Notes under the pieces: generated by a model
Databases searched by the model: none
Told to the model about the DNA's origin: nothing
Seen by the model: only the letters and a program-made list of their open reading frames with translations
Translations under genes and position numbers: made by a program
Origin: Sphingomonadaceae bacterium
Lineage (GTDB): Bacteria > Pseudomonadota > Alphaproteobacteria > Sphingomonadales > Sphingomonadaceae
Direction: 5' to 3'
Length of the DNA: 9,407 bases
Assembly (NCBI GenBank): GCA_947442095.1
Contig: CANEVG010000122.1
Location: 1 to 9,407 of the forward strand
Shown: positions 1-7,489 of the stretch, piece after piece
Layout of the letters: every line of letters begins with the position of its first letter
Position numbering within the stretch: position 1 is the first letter of the stretch

Positions 1-614
1 GCGACATAGCCTTCAAGATCGAACCACGCATGCCCGGCGCGGCCGGCCTTGAAGAAGCGCTCGGTCTCGGGGTCCGTTGACGTGAAATGCGCCTCGAACG
101 CGGCGTCCACTTCATAGCTTGCCTGCGCGATGCACGGGCCGACCACCGCAGCCATGCGCGCGCGGTCTGCGCCGAGCGCTTCCATGGCTTCGACCGTGCG
201 GTCAGTCACCCCGCCAATCGCGCCTTTCCAGCCAGCGTGGGCGGCACCAATGACCCCGGCGGCGGCATCGTGAAACAGCACCGGTGCGCAATCGGCGGTG
301 AGGACGCCGAGCAGGAAGCCGGGCTGGTCTGTCACCAATGCATCGGCTTTGGGACGATCGGCATCAACCCACGGCGCGGTCACGGTCACCACATCGGGCG
401 AATGGATCTGATAGCAGGTGAGCAGCCGCGCACCGGGCAGCACGGCATGCCCCGCGCGGCGGCGGTTTTCGGCGGTGTGGGCCGGTTCGTCCTCGCTGTA
501 GCTGACATTGAGCCCGGCATGGAGACCCTCGCTCACTCCGCCCGCGCGGCCGAGGAAGCCATGCGCTGCGCCGCAAAGCGCAGGATGGGTCAGGACCTCT
601 ACCGCGCCGTTCAT
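1..614 (-). CDS. pgeF: Peptidoglycan editing factor PgeF (YfiH/laccase-domain family), 3' part cut by window edge
   Basis: The first 204 residues of a YfiH-family protein are visible, reading from an ATG at 614-612 to the left edge; the family is usually about 240-260 residues, so roughly 40-50 residues are missing. Visible family motifs are an N-terminal GGVSEG...LN stretch (residues 25-36), QIHS with His71, TADCAPVLF with Cys109, AHAGWKGA with His126 and a GPCI motif. His71, Cys109 and His126 match the zinc-binding triad known in this family. E. coli PgeF removes wrongly made UDP-MurNAc-L-Ser, keeping peptidoglycan stems correct; related proteins such as FAMIN/LACC1 are reported to act on purine nucleosides, so the exact substrate here is inferred. 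The start codon overlaps the pepN stop (ATGA), and GGAGGG lies directly before it, which suggests translational coupling to pepN. It is expected to be cytoplasmic. No internal stop or frameshift is seen. Confidence 0.93.
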   Translation of the reverse strand, partial: MNGAVEVLTHPALCGAAHGFLGRAGGVSEGLHAGLNVSYSEDEPAHTAENRRRAGHAVLPGARLLTCYQIHSPDVVTVTAPWVDADRPKADALVTDQPGFLLGVLTADCAPVLFHDAAAGVIGAAHAGWKGAIGGVTDRTVEAMEALGADRARMAAVVGPCIAQASYEVDAAFEAHFTSTDPETERFFKAGRAGHAWFDLEGYV

Positions 615-3277
615 CCCTCCAGACTCTTGCTCACTTGTTCGCGCACATCCCGCGAGAGGCCGGGCGCAGCGGCGATCCGTTCGAGCTCGGCGCGCATGAG
701 CGCGGCCCGCAGCGGTTCGATCTTGCGCCAGCGGCCCAGCGGCGGAACGAAGCGCGCCGCGACATTGCCGTTGATCGGATCGAGCCGCAGGATGAGATCG
801 GCAATCATGCGGTAGCCCGCGCCGCTCGCGGCATGGAACGCCTGGGGATTGGCGGCAAAAGCCATGTAGAGCGCGCGCACGCGGTTCGGGTTGGCCAGCG
901 TGAAGTCCGCATGGTCCGACAGCGCCGCGACATGGGCCAGCGTCTCAGGATGGAGCGCGCCGGCCTGAATCGAGAACCACTTGTCGATCACCAACTGGTT
1001 ATCGGCGAACCGATCATGGAAATCGGCCAAGGCCTCCAGTCGCGCCGTATCGCACTCCGGCGCGCCGATCCCGGCCAGCACCATGAGCGCGCCCTGCCGG
1101 TCGGTCATATTGTCTGCCGAAGCATACTGCGCTTCGGCGCGGCGGGCCGCTTCCACTGGATCGGCTGCGGCGAGATAGACCAGCGCCTGGGTCTTGAGCG
1201 TGCGCGCGCCGCGCGCGGCGGCTTTAAGGCTATAGGGCACGGCGCTGCAGCGATCATGCAGCGCACGCCACTCCGCAGCGAGCAGCGTGCCAAGCCAGCG
1301 CTTGAGCGCCTCGCGCTCGGCATGAATGCGCGCAGGATCGACCACGGTGAGCTGCTCTGCGAGATAACCTTCGCCCGGAAGGATAAGCAATTCACCGCGC
1401 ATCAGATCGTCGAGCGCCTTGTCGGCAAGCACGGCTGCAAACACTTGGCCGATGGCAGCAAGCCCGGCTTCGCGCGCGGCATTGTTCAACTCGTCGGTGA
1501 CGGCGGCAACAAGGTGCCGGACCACAAGTTGCTGCATCGCCTCGTACCGCGCGAAAGGATCATCATCGTGCGCGGCCAAGAACACGAGGTCGTCGACCGA
1601 GATGACTGTCTCGATGGCGACAGGCCCGGAAAAGCCCCGGTTGATCGAAAGCACCGGCGGCTGCGCAAAGCCGGGGAAGCTGAACGTCTGCTCCGCTTCA
1701 GTCAGCACCAGCAGCTGCTCGCCGCTGTGCTGGCCGGCCGCGCGGTCAAACAGCGCGGTGCGCAGCGGGATGACCATCGGCTGTTTGTCCGTCTGGCCCG
1801 GGGTAGCGGGCACGGTCTGGCGCAGCACCAGCGTCGCGGTATCGCCTGCGTGGGTCAGCGCGGCCGACACGCGCGGGGTGCCTGCCTGCTCGTACCAGCG
1901 GCGGAACTGCTTGAGATCGAGTCCGGCGCCGTCTTCGACGGCGCGCACGAAATCCTCGCAGGTCGCCGCTTCGCCGTCGTGACGGTCGAAATAGAGGTCG
2001 GTGCCCTTGCGGAAGCGCTCGGGGCCGGCCAGCACGGTCATCATGCGGATCACCTCGGCACCCTTGTTATAGACCGTCGCGGTGTAGAAGTTGCTGATTT
2101 CCTGATAGGAATCGGGCCGGATCGGGTGAGCGAGAGGTCCGGAATCCTCCGGGAACTGCGCCGCGCGCAGCACGCGCACATCAGCGATGCGCTTGACCGG
2201 GGCGGAGCCCATGTCCGCGCTGAACTGCTGGTCGCGCAGCACGGTGAAGCCTTCCTTGAGGCTCAGCTGGAACCAGTCGCGGCAGGTCACGCGGTTGCCC
2301 GACCAGTTGTGGAAATACTCGTGCGCGACCACGCCCTCGATCGCGTCATAATCGCTGTCGGTCGCGGTTTCGGGATCGGCCAGAATGTAGCGCGTGTTGA
2401 ACACGTTGAGGCCCTTGTTCTCCATCGCGCCCGCGTTGAAATCGGCCACCGCAACGATGTTGAACAAGTCGAGATCGTACTCGCGGCCATAGACCTCCTC
2501 GTCCCAGCGCATCGAGGCGATCAGCGCGCGCATTGCGTGATCGGTGCGCGTCTCGTCTCCCGCGCGGACATAGATTGCAAGATCGACCTTGCGGCCCGAG
2601 CGAGTGGTGAAATGATCGCGCGCCGCCACCAGATCGCCTGCCACCAGCGCGAAGAGGTAAGACGGCTTGGGCCAGGGGTCGTGCCATTCCGCCCAGTGTG
2701 TGCCATCCGCATTGTCGCCCGAAGCGACCGGGTTTCCGTTCGACAGCAGCACCGGGAACGCCACCTTGTCGCCCGTCATCCGCACCTTGTAGCGGCTCAG
2801 CACATCGGGCCGGTCCGGGAAGAAAGTGATGCGGCGGAAGCCTTCAGCCTCGCACTGGGTGCAGAGCATGTCGCCCGAAGCATAGAGGCCCGACAGCTGG
2901 GTGTTGGCCGCGGGATCGATCACGGTCTCGATCGTCACCGTGTGGCGCGTGCCAGGCAGCGCGATGACCAGCATGTCGCCGTCCATGCGCCAGTCGTTGT
3001 GCGCTGCGCCGTCGACCTGCACGCTGGCAGCAACCAGCCCGTCGCCGTTGAGGCGCAGCGGCCCCTCGCTCTTGCGCTTGACCACCATCGTGTTGCGGAC
3101 CCTGGTCGCGCTGAGCGACAGCGCGAAGTCCAGCGCAATTTCGGGCACCACCCACGCCGGCGGCAGATAGTCGCAGCGCCGGATCACAGGCGCGGAGCCG
3201 AGTGCTGCGGGGTTGGCTGCGGGGTTGGCTGCGGGGTTGGCTGCGGCTGGGGCCGGCGTAGTGGAGAGATCGTTCAT
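611..3277 (-). CDS. pepN: Aminopeptidase N (M1 family zinc metallopeptidase)
   Basis: This encodes an 888-residue cytosolic M1 aminopeptidase, close to the 870 residues of E. coli PepN, which removes N-terminal residues from peptides during intracellular protein turnover. The exopeptidase motif GAMEN is at residues 283-287. The zinc site is HEYFH (His319, Glu320 catalytic, His323) plus Glu342, which gives the standard HEXXH-18-E spacing. Tyr403 in VYNKGAEVIRM sits 61 residues after Glu342, exactly as the catalytic Tyr does in E. coli. The C-terminal half is the helical PepN-type domain. The frame is open upstream to 3526, but I chose the ATG at 3277 because the residues before it are arginine/proline-rich and unlike the family, and they would overlap the divergent M48 gene. 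The first 26 residues are a low-complexity tail with an AANP repeat. No Shine-Dalgarno is evident at this start; a TACATT at 3289-3284 could give a leaderless mRNA. The stop overlaps the pgeF start. Confidence 0.96.
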   Translation of the reverse strand: MNDLSTTPAPAAANPAANPAANPAALGSAPVIRRCDYLPPAWVVPEIALDFALSLSATRVRNTMVVKRKSEGPLRLNGDGLVAASVQVDGAAHNDWRMDGDMLVIALPGTRHTVTIETVIDPAANTQLSGLYASGDMLCTQCEAEGFRRITFFPDRPDVLSRYKVRMTGDKVAFPVLLSNGNPVASGDNADGTHWAEWHDPWPKPSYLFALVAGDLVAARDHFTTRSGRKVDLAIYVRAGDETRTDHAMRALIASMRWDEEVYGREYDLDLFNIVAVADFNAGAMENKGLNVFNTRYILADPETATDSDYDAIEGVVAHEYFHNWSGNRVTCRDWFQLSLKEGFTVLRDQQFSADMGSAPVKRIADVRVLRAAQFPEDSGPLAHPIRPDSYQEISNFYTATVYNKGAEVIRMMTVLAGPERFRKGTDLYFDRHDGEAATCEDFVRAVEDGAGLDLKQFRRWYEQAGTPRVSAALTHAGDTATLVLRQTVPATPGQTDKQPMVIPLRTALFDRAAGQHSGEQLLVLTEAEQTFSFPGFAQPPVLSINRGFSGPVAIETVISVDDLVFLAAHDDDPFARYEAMQQLVVRHLVAAVTDELNNAAREAGLAAIGQVFAAVLADKALDDLMRGELLILPGEGYLAEQLTVVDPARIHAEREALKRWLGTLLAAEWRALHDRCSAVPYSLKAAARGARTLKTQALVYLAAADPVEAARRAEAQYASADNMTDRQGALMVLAGIGAPECDTARLEALADFHDRFADNQLVIDKWFSIQAGALHPETLAHVAALSDHADFTLANPNRVRALYMAFAANPQAFHAASGAGYRMIADLILRLDPINGNVAARFVPPLGRWRKIEPLRAALMRAELERIAAAPGLSRDVREQVSKSLEG
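3209..3244. repeat. Three perfect tandem 12-bp units inside the 5' end of pepN
   Basis: GGGGTTGGCTGC occurs three times head to tail at 3209-3220, 3221-3232 and 3233-3244. On the coding (minus) strand it makes an in-frame AANP repeat near residues 12-24 of PepN. The length is a multiple of three, so gain or loss of units would keep the frame. Confidence 0.9.
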
Positions 3278-3433
3278 GGCCCCAATGTAGGGAGCGCGGG
3301 CCCATCGCGAAACGCAAATTTGGCATGGCCCGAAACTAACCGGCGAACTTCCTGAGCAGGACGGCTTGACGAAGGCCCGGTCGCCCCGCACCCATGCGCG
3401 CGGGATAGGGCCATTATGGTGGAGATGGGCGAT
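3278..3433. promoter_or_regulatory. Divergent promoter region between pepN and the M48 protease gene
   Basis: This 156-base gap must hold the start signals for both divergent transcription units. On the minus strand TACATT at 3289-3284 ends seven bases before the A of the pepN ATG, with only a weak TTTCGC 17 bases further upstream. On the plus strand TTGACG at 3366-3371 looks like a -35 element, but no acceptable -10 lies at the right distance. No clear operator palindrome is seen. The role is inferred from layout. Confidence 0.5.
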
Positions 3434-4723
3434 ATGATGGCTTGGAAGCGGATCGCGGCGGCAGCCTTTCTGTCGGTGACCTTGCTCCCTGGCCTTGCCC
3501 ATGCCGCCGGGTTCGATGTCGATCACGCCACGCAGACGTGGCTCGCGGCGCTGAGCGGCCCGGCCAAGGCGCGTTCCGACGCCTATTTCGAGGGCGGCAT
3601 CTGGCTTTCCCTTTGGGGCACGCTGCTTTCTGTGGGCATCTACTGGTTCTTGCTGCGCGTGCGGCTACTGCCCAAAGTGCGTGACGGGATGCAGCGGAGC
3701 GGCTGGCGGCCTTGGCTGGGGATGCTGGCCTGCGCGCTGGTGTTCATCACGGTGGATACCGCGCTGAGCCTGCCTTGGTCGTTCTACACCGATTATCTGC
3801 GCGAGCGGCAGTATGGGCTGATGAACCAGTCGCCGGGCGAATGGCTGGGCGATCAGGCGATCGGGCTTGTGATCAGCGCGCTGTTTGGCAGCGTGTTGCT
3901 GCTGGTGATCTATGCGGTGATCCGCAGTTATCCAAAGCACTGGTGGCTGATCGGCACGGGGGTTTCGGCGGCGGCGATCACCCTGATGGTGCTCATCGCT
4001 CCTGTGTTCATCGTGCCGCTGTTCAACACCACCACCGAACTGCCCGCAGGCCCGGTGCGGGACCGGATCGTGGCGATGTCCAAGGCGCAAGGCGTGCCTG
4101 CAGAGCACATCTATCTGATCGATGCCTCGCGCCAGTCAGACCGCATCTCCGCCAATGTCTCCGGCATCGGCCCCACGATCCGGATCACGCTGAACGACAA
4201 TCTGCTGAACAAGAGCACGCCAGCCGAAACCGCCGCAGTGATGGGGCACGAACTGGGCCACTATGTGCTGGGGCATGTGTGGCGGATGATCCTGTCGCTC
4301 ACTTTGCTGACCGCTGCGATGTTTTGGCTGACCGCGCGCACCGTGCCGCCATTGATCCGCTATGGCGGTCAGCGCTGGGGCGTGCGGGGTATCGCCGATC
4401 CCGCCTCCTTGCCGGTGCTCGCCGGCGCGGTGAGCGTGCTCTCGCTGCTCGCCACGCCGCTGACGAACACGCTGATCCGCGCGCATGAAAGCGAGGCAGA
4501 CGCGTTTGGGCTCGATGCCGCGCGCGAGCCCGATGGTTTTGCCGGGGCCGCGATGCGGCTTTCCCCCTATCGCAAGATTGCGCCAGGGCCGCTGGAGGAG
4601 GCACTGTTCTTCGATCACCCGTCTGGCCAGACGCGGGTGCGCATGGCGATGCAATGGAAGAAGGACCATGTGCCGGATGCGACCGAAGTCGTGCCGCCAA
4701 AGCTGCTGGTTAGGCAGCCATGA
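3434..4723 (+). CDS. M48 family membrane metalloprotease (Ste24/CAAX prenyl protease 1-like)
   Basis: This encodes a 429-residue inner-membrane zinc protease. The N-terminus (MMAWKR, then an Ala/Leu-rich segment ending AHA) looks like a signal peptide or first membrane anchor. Hydrophobic segments follow near residues 55-75, 94-112, 142-164 and 170-197, then the HELGH zinc motif (His272, Glu273, His276), two more hydrophobic segments near 283-304 and 326-347, and the third ligand Glu352 in the ESEAD form of the ExxAD motif. This order matches Ste24-type enzymes (M48 N-terminal domain plus peptidase domain) better than the shorter HtpX. Bacteria generally lack CAAX prenylation, so the likely role is membrane protein quality control or processing (inference). 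I prefer the ATG at 3434, with GGAG 10 bases upstream; an in-frame ATG at 3416, preceded by AGGG at 5 bases, would add six residues. The stop overlaps the next start by ATGA. Confidence 0.93.
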   Translation: MMAWKRIAAAAFLSVTLLPGLAHAAGFDVDHATQTWLAALSGPAKARSDAYFEGGIWLSLWGTLLSVGIYWFLLRVRLLPKVRDGMQRSGWRPWLGMLACALVFITVDTALSLPWSFYTDYLRERQYGLMNQSPGEWLGDQAIGLVISALFGSVLLLVIYAVIRSYPKHWWLIGTGVSAAAITLMVLIAPVFIVPLFNTTTELPAGPVRDRIVAMSKAQGVPAEHIYLIDASRQSDRISANVSGIGPTIRITLNDNLLNKSTPAETAAVMGHELGHYVLGHVWRMILSLTLLTAAMFWLTARTVPPLIRYGGQRWGVRGIADPASLPVLAGAVSVLSLLATPLTNTLIRAHESEADAFGLDAAREPDGFAGAAMRLSPYRKIAPGPLEEALFFDHPSGQTRVRMAMQWKKDHVPDATEVVPPKLLVRQP

Positions 4724-5562
4724 GGCTGTTCATCTTCGGCATGGGCTACACCTCGAAGGTGATCGCCGGAACGTTGCGCGCGGCTGGCTGGCAGGTGCGC
4801 GGCACTGGGCGGGAGGGCACGACACCGTTCGAAGACAGCGCTGCCGTCCGCGCCGAACTCGCTGCGGCGAGCCATGTGCTCTCGTCCGTGCCGCCGGCGC
4901 GCGATGGCGCGGACCCGGTTCTGGCGTCCTATGGCGATGCGCTGTCCGCCGCGTCTTCGGGCTGGATCGGCTACCTCTCCTCGACCGGCGTCTATGGCGA
5001 TACTGGCGGCGCATGGGTTGATGAAACCGCCGAAGTCGGCACTGGCCGTCGCAGCGCCCGCACGGCGGCGGATCTTGCCTGGCAGGGTCTTGGCCCCCGC
5101 GTGCGGGTGTTTCGCCTGCCCGGCATCTATGGCCTCGGCCGCAGCGCGCTCGACCGGGTGCGCTCAGGCCAGGCCAATCGCATTGCGCTCGATGGCCAGG
5201 TGTTCAGCCGGGTACATGTAGAAGACATCGCCGCTGGCGTGATCGCGGGGTTCACTGGCCCGGCGGGTATCTACAACCTTACGGATGACGAGCCGACCAG
5301 CCAGAACACGGTGATCGAGGAGGCCGCGCGGCTGCTGGGCGTGGCGCCACCGCCGCTGCGGACACTTGAGGAAGCCGCGCTTTCACCCATGGCGCTGGCG
5401 TTCTATGCGGAGAACCGGCGCGTCGCGAACGGGCGGGCGAAGCGCCTGCTCGGCTGGCGGCCGCGCTACCCGTCTTACCGCGAGGGGCTGCGCGCCCTCA
5501 ACGCCACGACCAGCCCGATCATGGCGAGCGCCGCACCGGAGCCTGCCAGCAGCGACCAGTGA
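4720..5562 (+). CDS. YeeZ-like SDR family NAD(P)-binding protein
   Basis: This encodes a 280-residue extended-SDR protein of the YeeZ group (NAD-dependent epimerase/dehydratase superfamily). The N-terminal Rossmann motif is GMGYTSK (residues 7-13). SSTGVYGD at 87-94 follows the fourth strand, FRLPGIYG lies at 131-138, and a later FSRVHVEDIA (162-171) is typical of nucleotide-sugar epimerase-like folds. The classical catalytic YxxxK is not evident: after STGVYG there is no Tyr-x3-Lys pair, only RRSARTAADLAW, so binding of NAD(P) is likely but the reaction is unknown. The fold appears complete at about residue 260 (LGWRPRYPSYREGLRAL); the last 20 residues are an Ala/Ser/Pro tail read from the antisense strand of the transporter gene. 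The start overlaps the M48 stop (ATGA), with AGG five bases upstream, so it is probably cotranscribed and translationally coupled with the protease. Confidence 0.88.
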   Translation: MRLFIFGMGYTSKVIAGTLRAAGWQVRGTGREGTTPFEDSAAVRAELAAASHVLSSVPPARDGADPVLASYGDALSAASSGWIGYLSSTGVYGDTGGAWVDETAEVGTGRRSARTAADLAWQGLGPRVRVFRLPGIYGLGRSALDRVRSGQANRIALDGQVFSRVHVEDIAAGVIAGFTGPAGIYNLTDDEPTSQNTVIEEAARLLGVAPPPLRTLEEAALSPMALAFYAENRRVANGRAKRLLGWRPRYPSYREGLRALNATTSPIMASAAPEPASSDQ

Positions 5563-6413
5563 TAGCCCTCGAACAGCGTGGAAAGCAGCATCGCGACGAC
5601 CGGGACCAGCACGCCGTTGTAGGATGCGCGGCCAGGGCCAAGCGCGCGCAGCAGACCGTTGTACATCGGAAACGTCACGACCGAGCCGATGATCGCGAGA
5701 TAGGCGACCCCGCCGGCATAACCCAGGTTCCAGTCGAACCGGGGCGGGCCGGAGAGGAACCACGCGATCACCGCATCGACGCAGGCGCCGATCAGCATGG
5801 CCCAGGCCAGCAGAGTCGGCACGGGCTGGTCGCGCGCATAAGAGCTGGCCTGCACGACATTGCCGACCGAGGCGAAGAGCAGCGCGGTGAGCACCATGAC
5901 CCCGCCGATCAGCACATTCGCGCCCATCGCGGCGTTCTTGGCCAGGGCCAGTTCGTACTCGTGGAGCATCAGCAGCGCGATGCCGACAATGGCGATGAGC
6001 GTGCCGGCAAGAAAGCCGCGCGAGATGCGCTGGCCAAGAAAGATCCGCGCCAACACCGAGTTGGGCACCAGCAGCAGCGCGAACAGCACCGCGACGAGGC
6101 CCGAGGTGAGATACTGCTCGGAGCGGTAGACAAACTGGAAGTTGAACGAGAACACGCTGCAGCCCATCACAGCAGCAACCGCCAGCCCGCGCCGGTCTGG
6201 CACCAGCGGCAACCGTTTCGCCAGTACGAACGCGAACATGCCGAGCGCCGCACCCGCGAAACGCCAGGTGACCGACCAGCTGGGCGGCACATCGCCCAGC
6301 TGGCCCTTGATGACCAGCCAGGTCGAGCCCCAGATCACCGCCGTGAGCAGGAAGGGGACAAGAATGCTGGCTTCGAGAAACCGGGCCTCGCCTGGGATTG
6401 GCTCGCCGCTCAT
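5475..6413 (-). CDS. EamA/DMT family transporter
   Basis: This encodes a 312-residue integral inner-membrane protein with two EamA repeats (about residues 17-150 and 165-308) and roughly ten hydrophobic helices. The WGSTW motif at 28-32 in helix 1 and the LGPGRASYNGVLVPVVAML stretch (258-276) followed by a conserved Glu282 in helix 9 are typical of the family. Members export amino acids, metabolites or drugs (RhtA exports threonine and homoserine; YdcZ/RarD types do other jobs), and the substrate cannot be read from sequence. Its ATG overlaps the stop of the threonine aldolase gene (ATGA), so the two are one transcription unit. This makes an amino acid or a related metabolite a reasonable guess. 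Its last 28 codons and stop lie antisense to the end of the SDR gene, and no terminator is visible between them. Confidence 0.92.
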   Translation of the reverse strand: MSGEPIPGEARFLEASILVPFLLTAVIWGSTWLVIKGQLGDVPPSWSVTWRFAGAALGMFAFVLAKRLPLVPDRRGLAVAAVMGCSVFSFNFQFVYRSEQYLTSGLVAVLFALLLVPNSVLARIFLGQRISRGFLAGTLIAIVGIALLMLHEYELALAKNAAMGANVLIGGVMVLTALLFASVGNVVQASSYARDQPVPTLLAWAMLIGACVDAVIAWFLSGPPRFDWNLGYAGGVAYLAIIGSVVTFPMYNGLLRALGPGRASYNGVLVPVVAMLLSTLFEGYHWSLLAGSGAALAMIGLVVALRARSPSR

Positions 6414-7426
6414 AAGCCGGCAATGGCGCGGGCGAGGGCCTGCACTTCACGCGGCGGGCTGCTCCACGACGTGACCAGCCGCGCGGCACCGGGCGCATCT
6501 GCAGGCGCGGTCCAATCATAGAAATCGAAGCCCTGTGCGCGCAGCGCAGCGGCCTCTGCGGGCGAGAGTATCACGAAGACCTCGTTTGCCTCCACGGGAT
6601 GAATCAGCCGGTCAGCGCAGGCGGCTGCGATTTCCTGCGCGGCCGCATTGGCAGCACGCGCATTTGCCAGCCAGAGATCGCCCTCAAGCAGTGCCAGCAC
6701 TTGCGCGGCCAGATAGCGTCCCTTCGATTGCAAGTGTCCGGCGCGCTTGCGGCGAAAGCGCACCATGTCGGCCATGCCCGGGGTGAAGAACACGATGGCC
6801 TCGGCGCTCATGCCCCCGTTCTTGACGCAGCCGAAGGTCAGCGCATCGACGCTTGCCTGCACTGTCACTTCGGCGGGATGGCAGCCGAGATGCGCCACGG
6901 CTCCGGCAAAACGCGCGCCGTCCATATGCAGCCCCAGCCCGCGCTCTTTCGCCAGCGCGCCGATGGCCGCCACTTCGCCGGGCAGATAGACGCGGCCATA
7001 TTCGCTCGCCTGCGTGATCGAGATTGCATGCGGCTGGACCTGGTGAACCTCAGGCCGGATCGGATCGATCACGGCGCGGATCGTTTCGGGCGTGATCTTC
7101 GCGCCTTCGCCTTCTGCCAGAAGCAGCTTGGCACCGTGGAGGAAGAAGCCCGGCGCCCCGCCTTCGTCCATCTCGATATGCGCCTCGCGGTGGCAGACGA
7201 CGCCGCCGTGCGGCGGCACCATGGCCGAGAGCGCCAGACAATTGCCCGCCGTCCCCGTCGCGATCCAGAGCGCTGTGCAGTCTGCACCGAAGGTGTCCGA
7301 AAACGCCGCATCAAGCCGCTGCGAGATCGCATCGCCGTCATAGGCCCTGTCCGGCCCATCGGCGGCCTGCATCGCAGCCCAAACACGGGGGTGGACAGGC
7401 GCGGCATTGTCGGAGAAGAACCTCAT
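6410..7426 (-). CDS. Threonine aldolase family PLP-dependent lyase (low-specificity type)
   Basis: This encodes a 338-residue fold-type I PLP enzyme of the threonine aldolase/beta-eliminating lyase family, which cleaves L-threonine or L-allo-threonine to glycine and acetaldehyde. Visible features are an N-terminal SDN (residues 5-7), the ATGTAGN cofactor-binding loop (56-62), His83 in EAHIE that would stack on the PLP ring, HMDGAR (167-172) with Asp169 for the pyridine nitrogen and Arg172, and the Schiff-base lysine Lys202 in GCVKNGG. Length and motif order fit the family (E. coli LtaE is 333 residues). I chose the ATG at 7426 because AAGG lies 8 bases upstream and the protein then opens MRFFSDN as homologues do; the in-frame ATG at 7447 has no ribosome site. 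The stop overlaps the transporter start. Activity against threonine specifically is inferred; a beta-hydroxy amino acid of another kind is possible. Confidence 0.93.
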   Translation of the reverse strand: MRFFSDNAAPVHPRVWAAMQAADGPDRAYDGDAISQRLDAAFSDTFGADCTALWIATGTAGNCLALSAMVPPHGGVVCHREAHIEMDEGGAPGFFLHGAKLLLAEGEGAKITPETIRAVIDPIRPEVHQVQPHAISITQASEYGRVYLPGEVAAIGALAKERGLGLHMDGARFAGAVAHLGCHPAEVTVQASVDALTFGCVKNGGMSAEAIVFFTPGMADMVRFRRKRAGHLQSKGRYLAAQVLALLEGDLWLANARAANAAAQEIAAACADRLIHPVEANEVFVILSPAEAAALRAQGFDFYDWTAPADAPGAARLVTSWSSPPREVQALARAIAGL

Positions 7427-7489
7427 CGACCCGGCCTTAGCCGCCATACGGCAAGGGTCAAGTTAGCTATCCTGATGAGGCAAAGCCCC
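7427..7489. promoter_or_regulatory. Divergent promoter region between the threonine aldolase and GNAT genes
   Basis: Only 63 bases separate two outward-facing starts, so both promoters must lie here or overlap the coding ends. I see the two ribosome sites (AAGG toward the aldolase, GAGG at 7477-7480 toward the acetyltransferase) but no convincing -35/-10 pair in either direction. Confidence 0.4.

Noticed and set aside
87..815. A 242-residue plus-strand frame opposite pgeF and the end of pepN
   Set aside because: It is a shadow of pgeF, whose HAGWKGA and zinc-ligand motifs are clear on the minus strand.
635..3355. A 906-residue open frame on the plus strand opposite pepN
   Set aside because: The product is Arg/His-rich with no recognisable domain and lies fully antisense to a protein with intact catalytic motifs. 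Long antisense frames are usual in G+C-rich DNA.
3278..3526. N-terminal extension of pepN by 83 residues
   Set aside because: It would overlap the start of the divergent M48 gene and has a composition unlike M1 enzymes; ATG 3277 gives the expected length.
5559..6521. A 320-residue plus-strand frame opposite the transporter
   Set aside because: The product is Gln/Arg/His-rich without hydrophobic or domain structure; the minus-strand transporter is clearly the real gene.
6599..7489. Upstream extension of the GNAT frame
   Set aside because: The added residues are antisense to the threonine aldolase, do not resemble any GNAT extension, and the ATG at 7490 has a good ribosome site.
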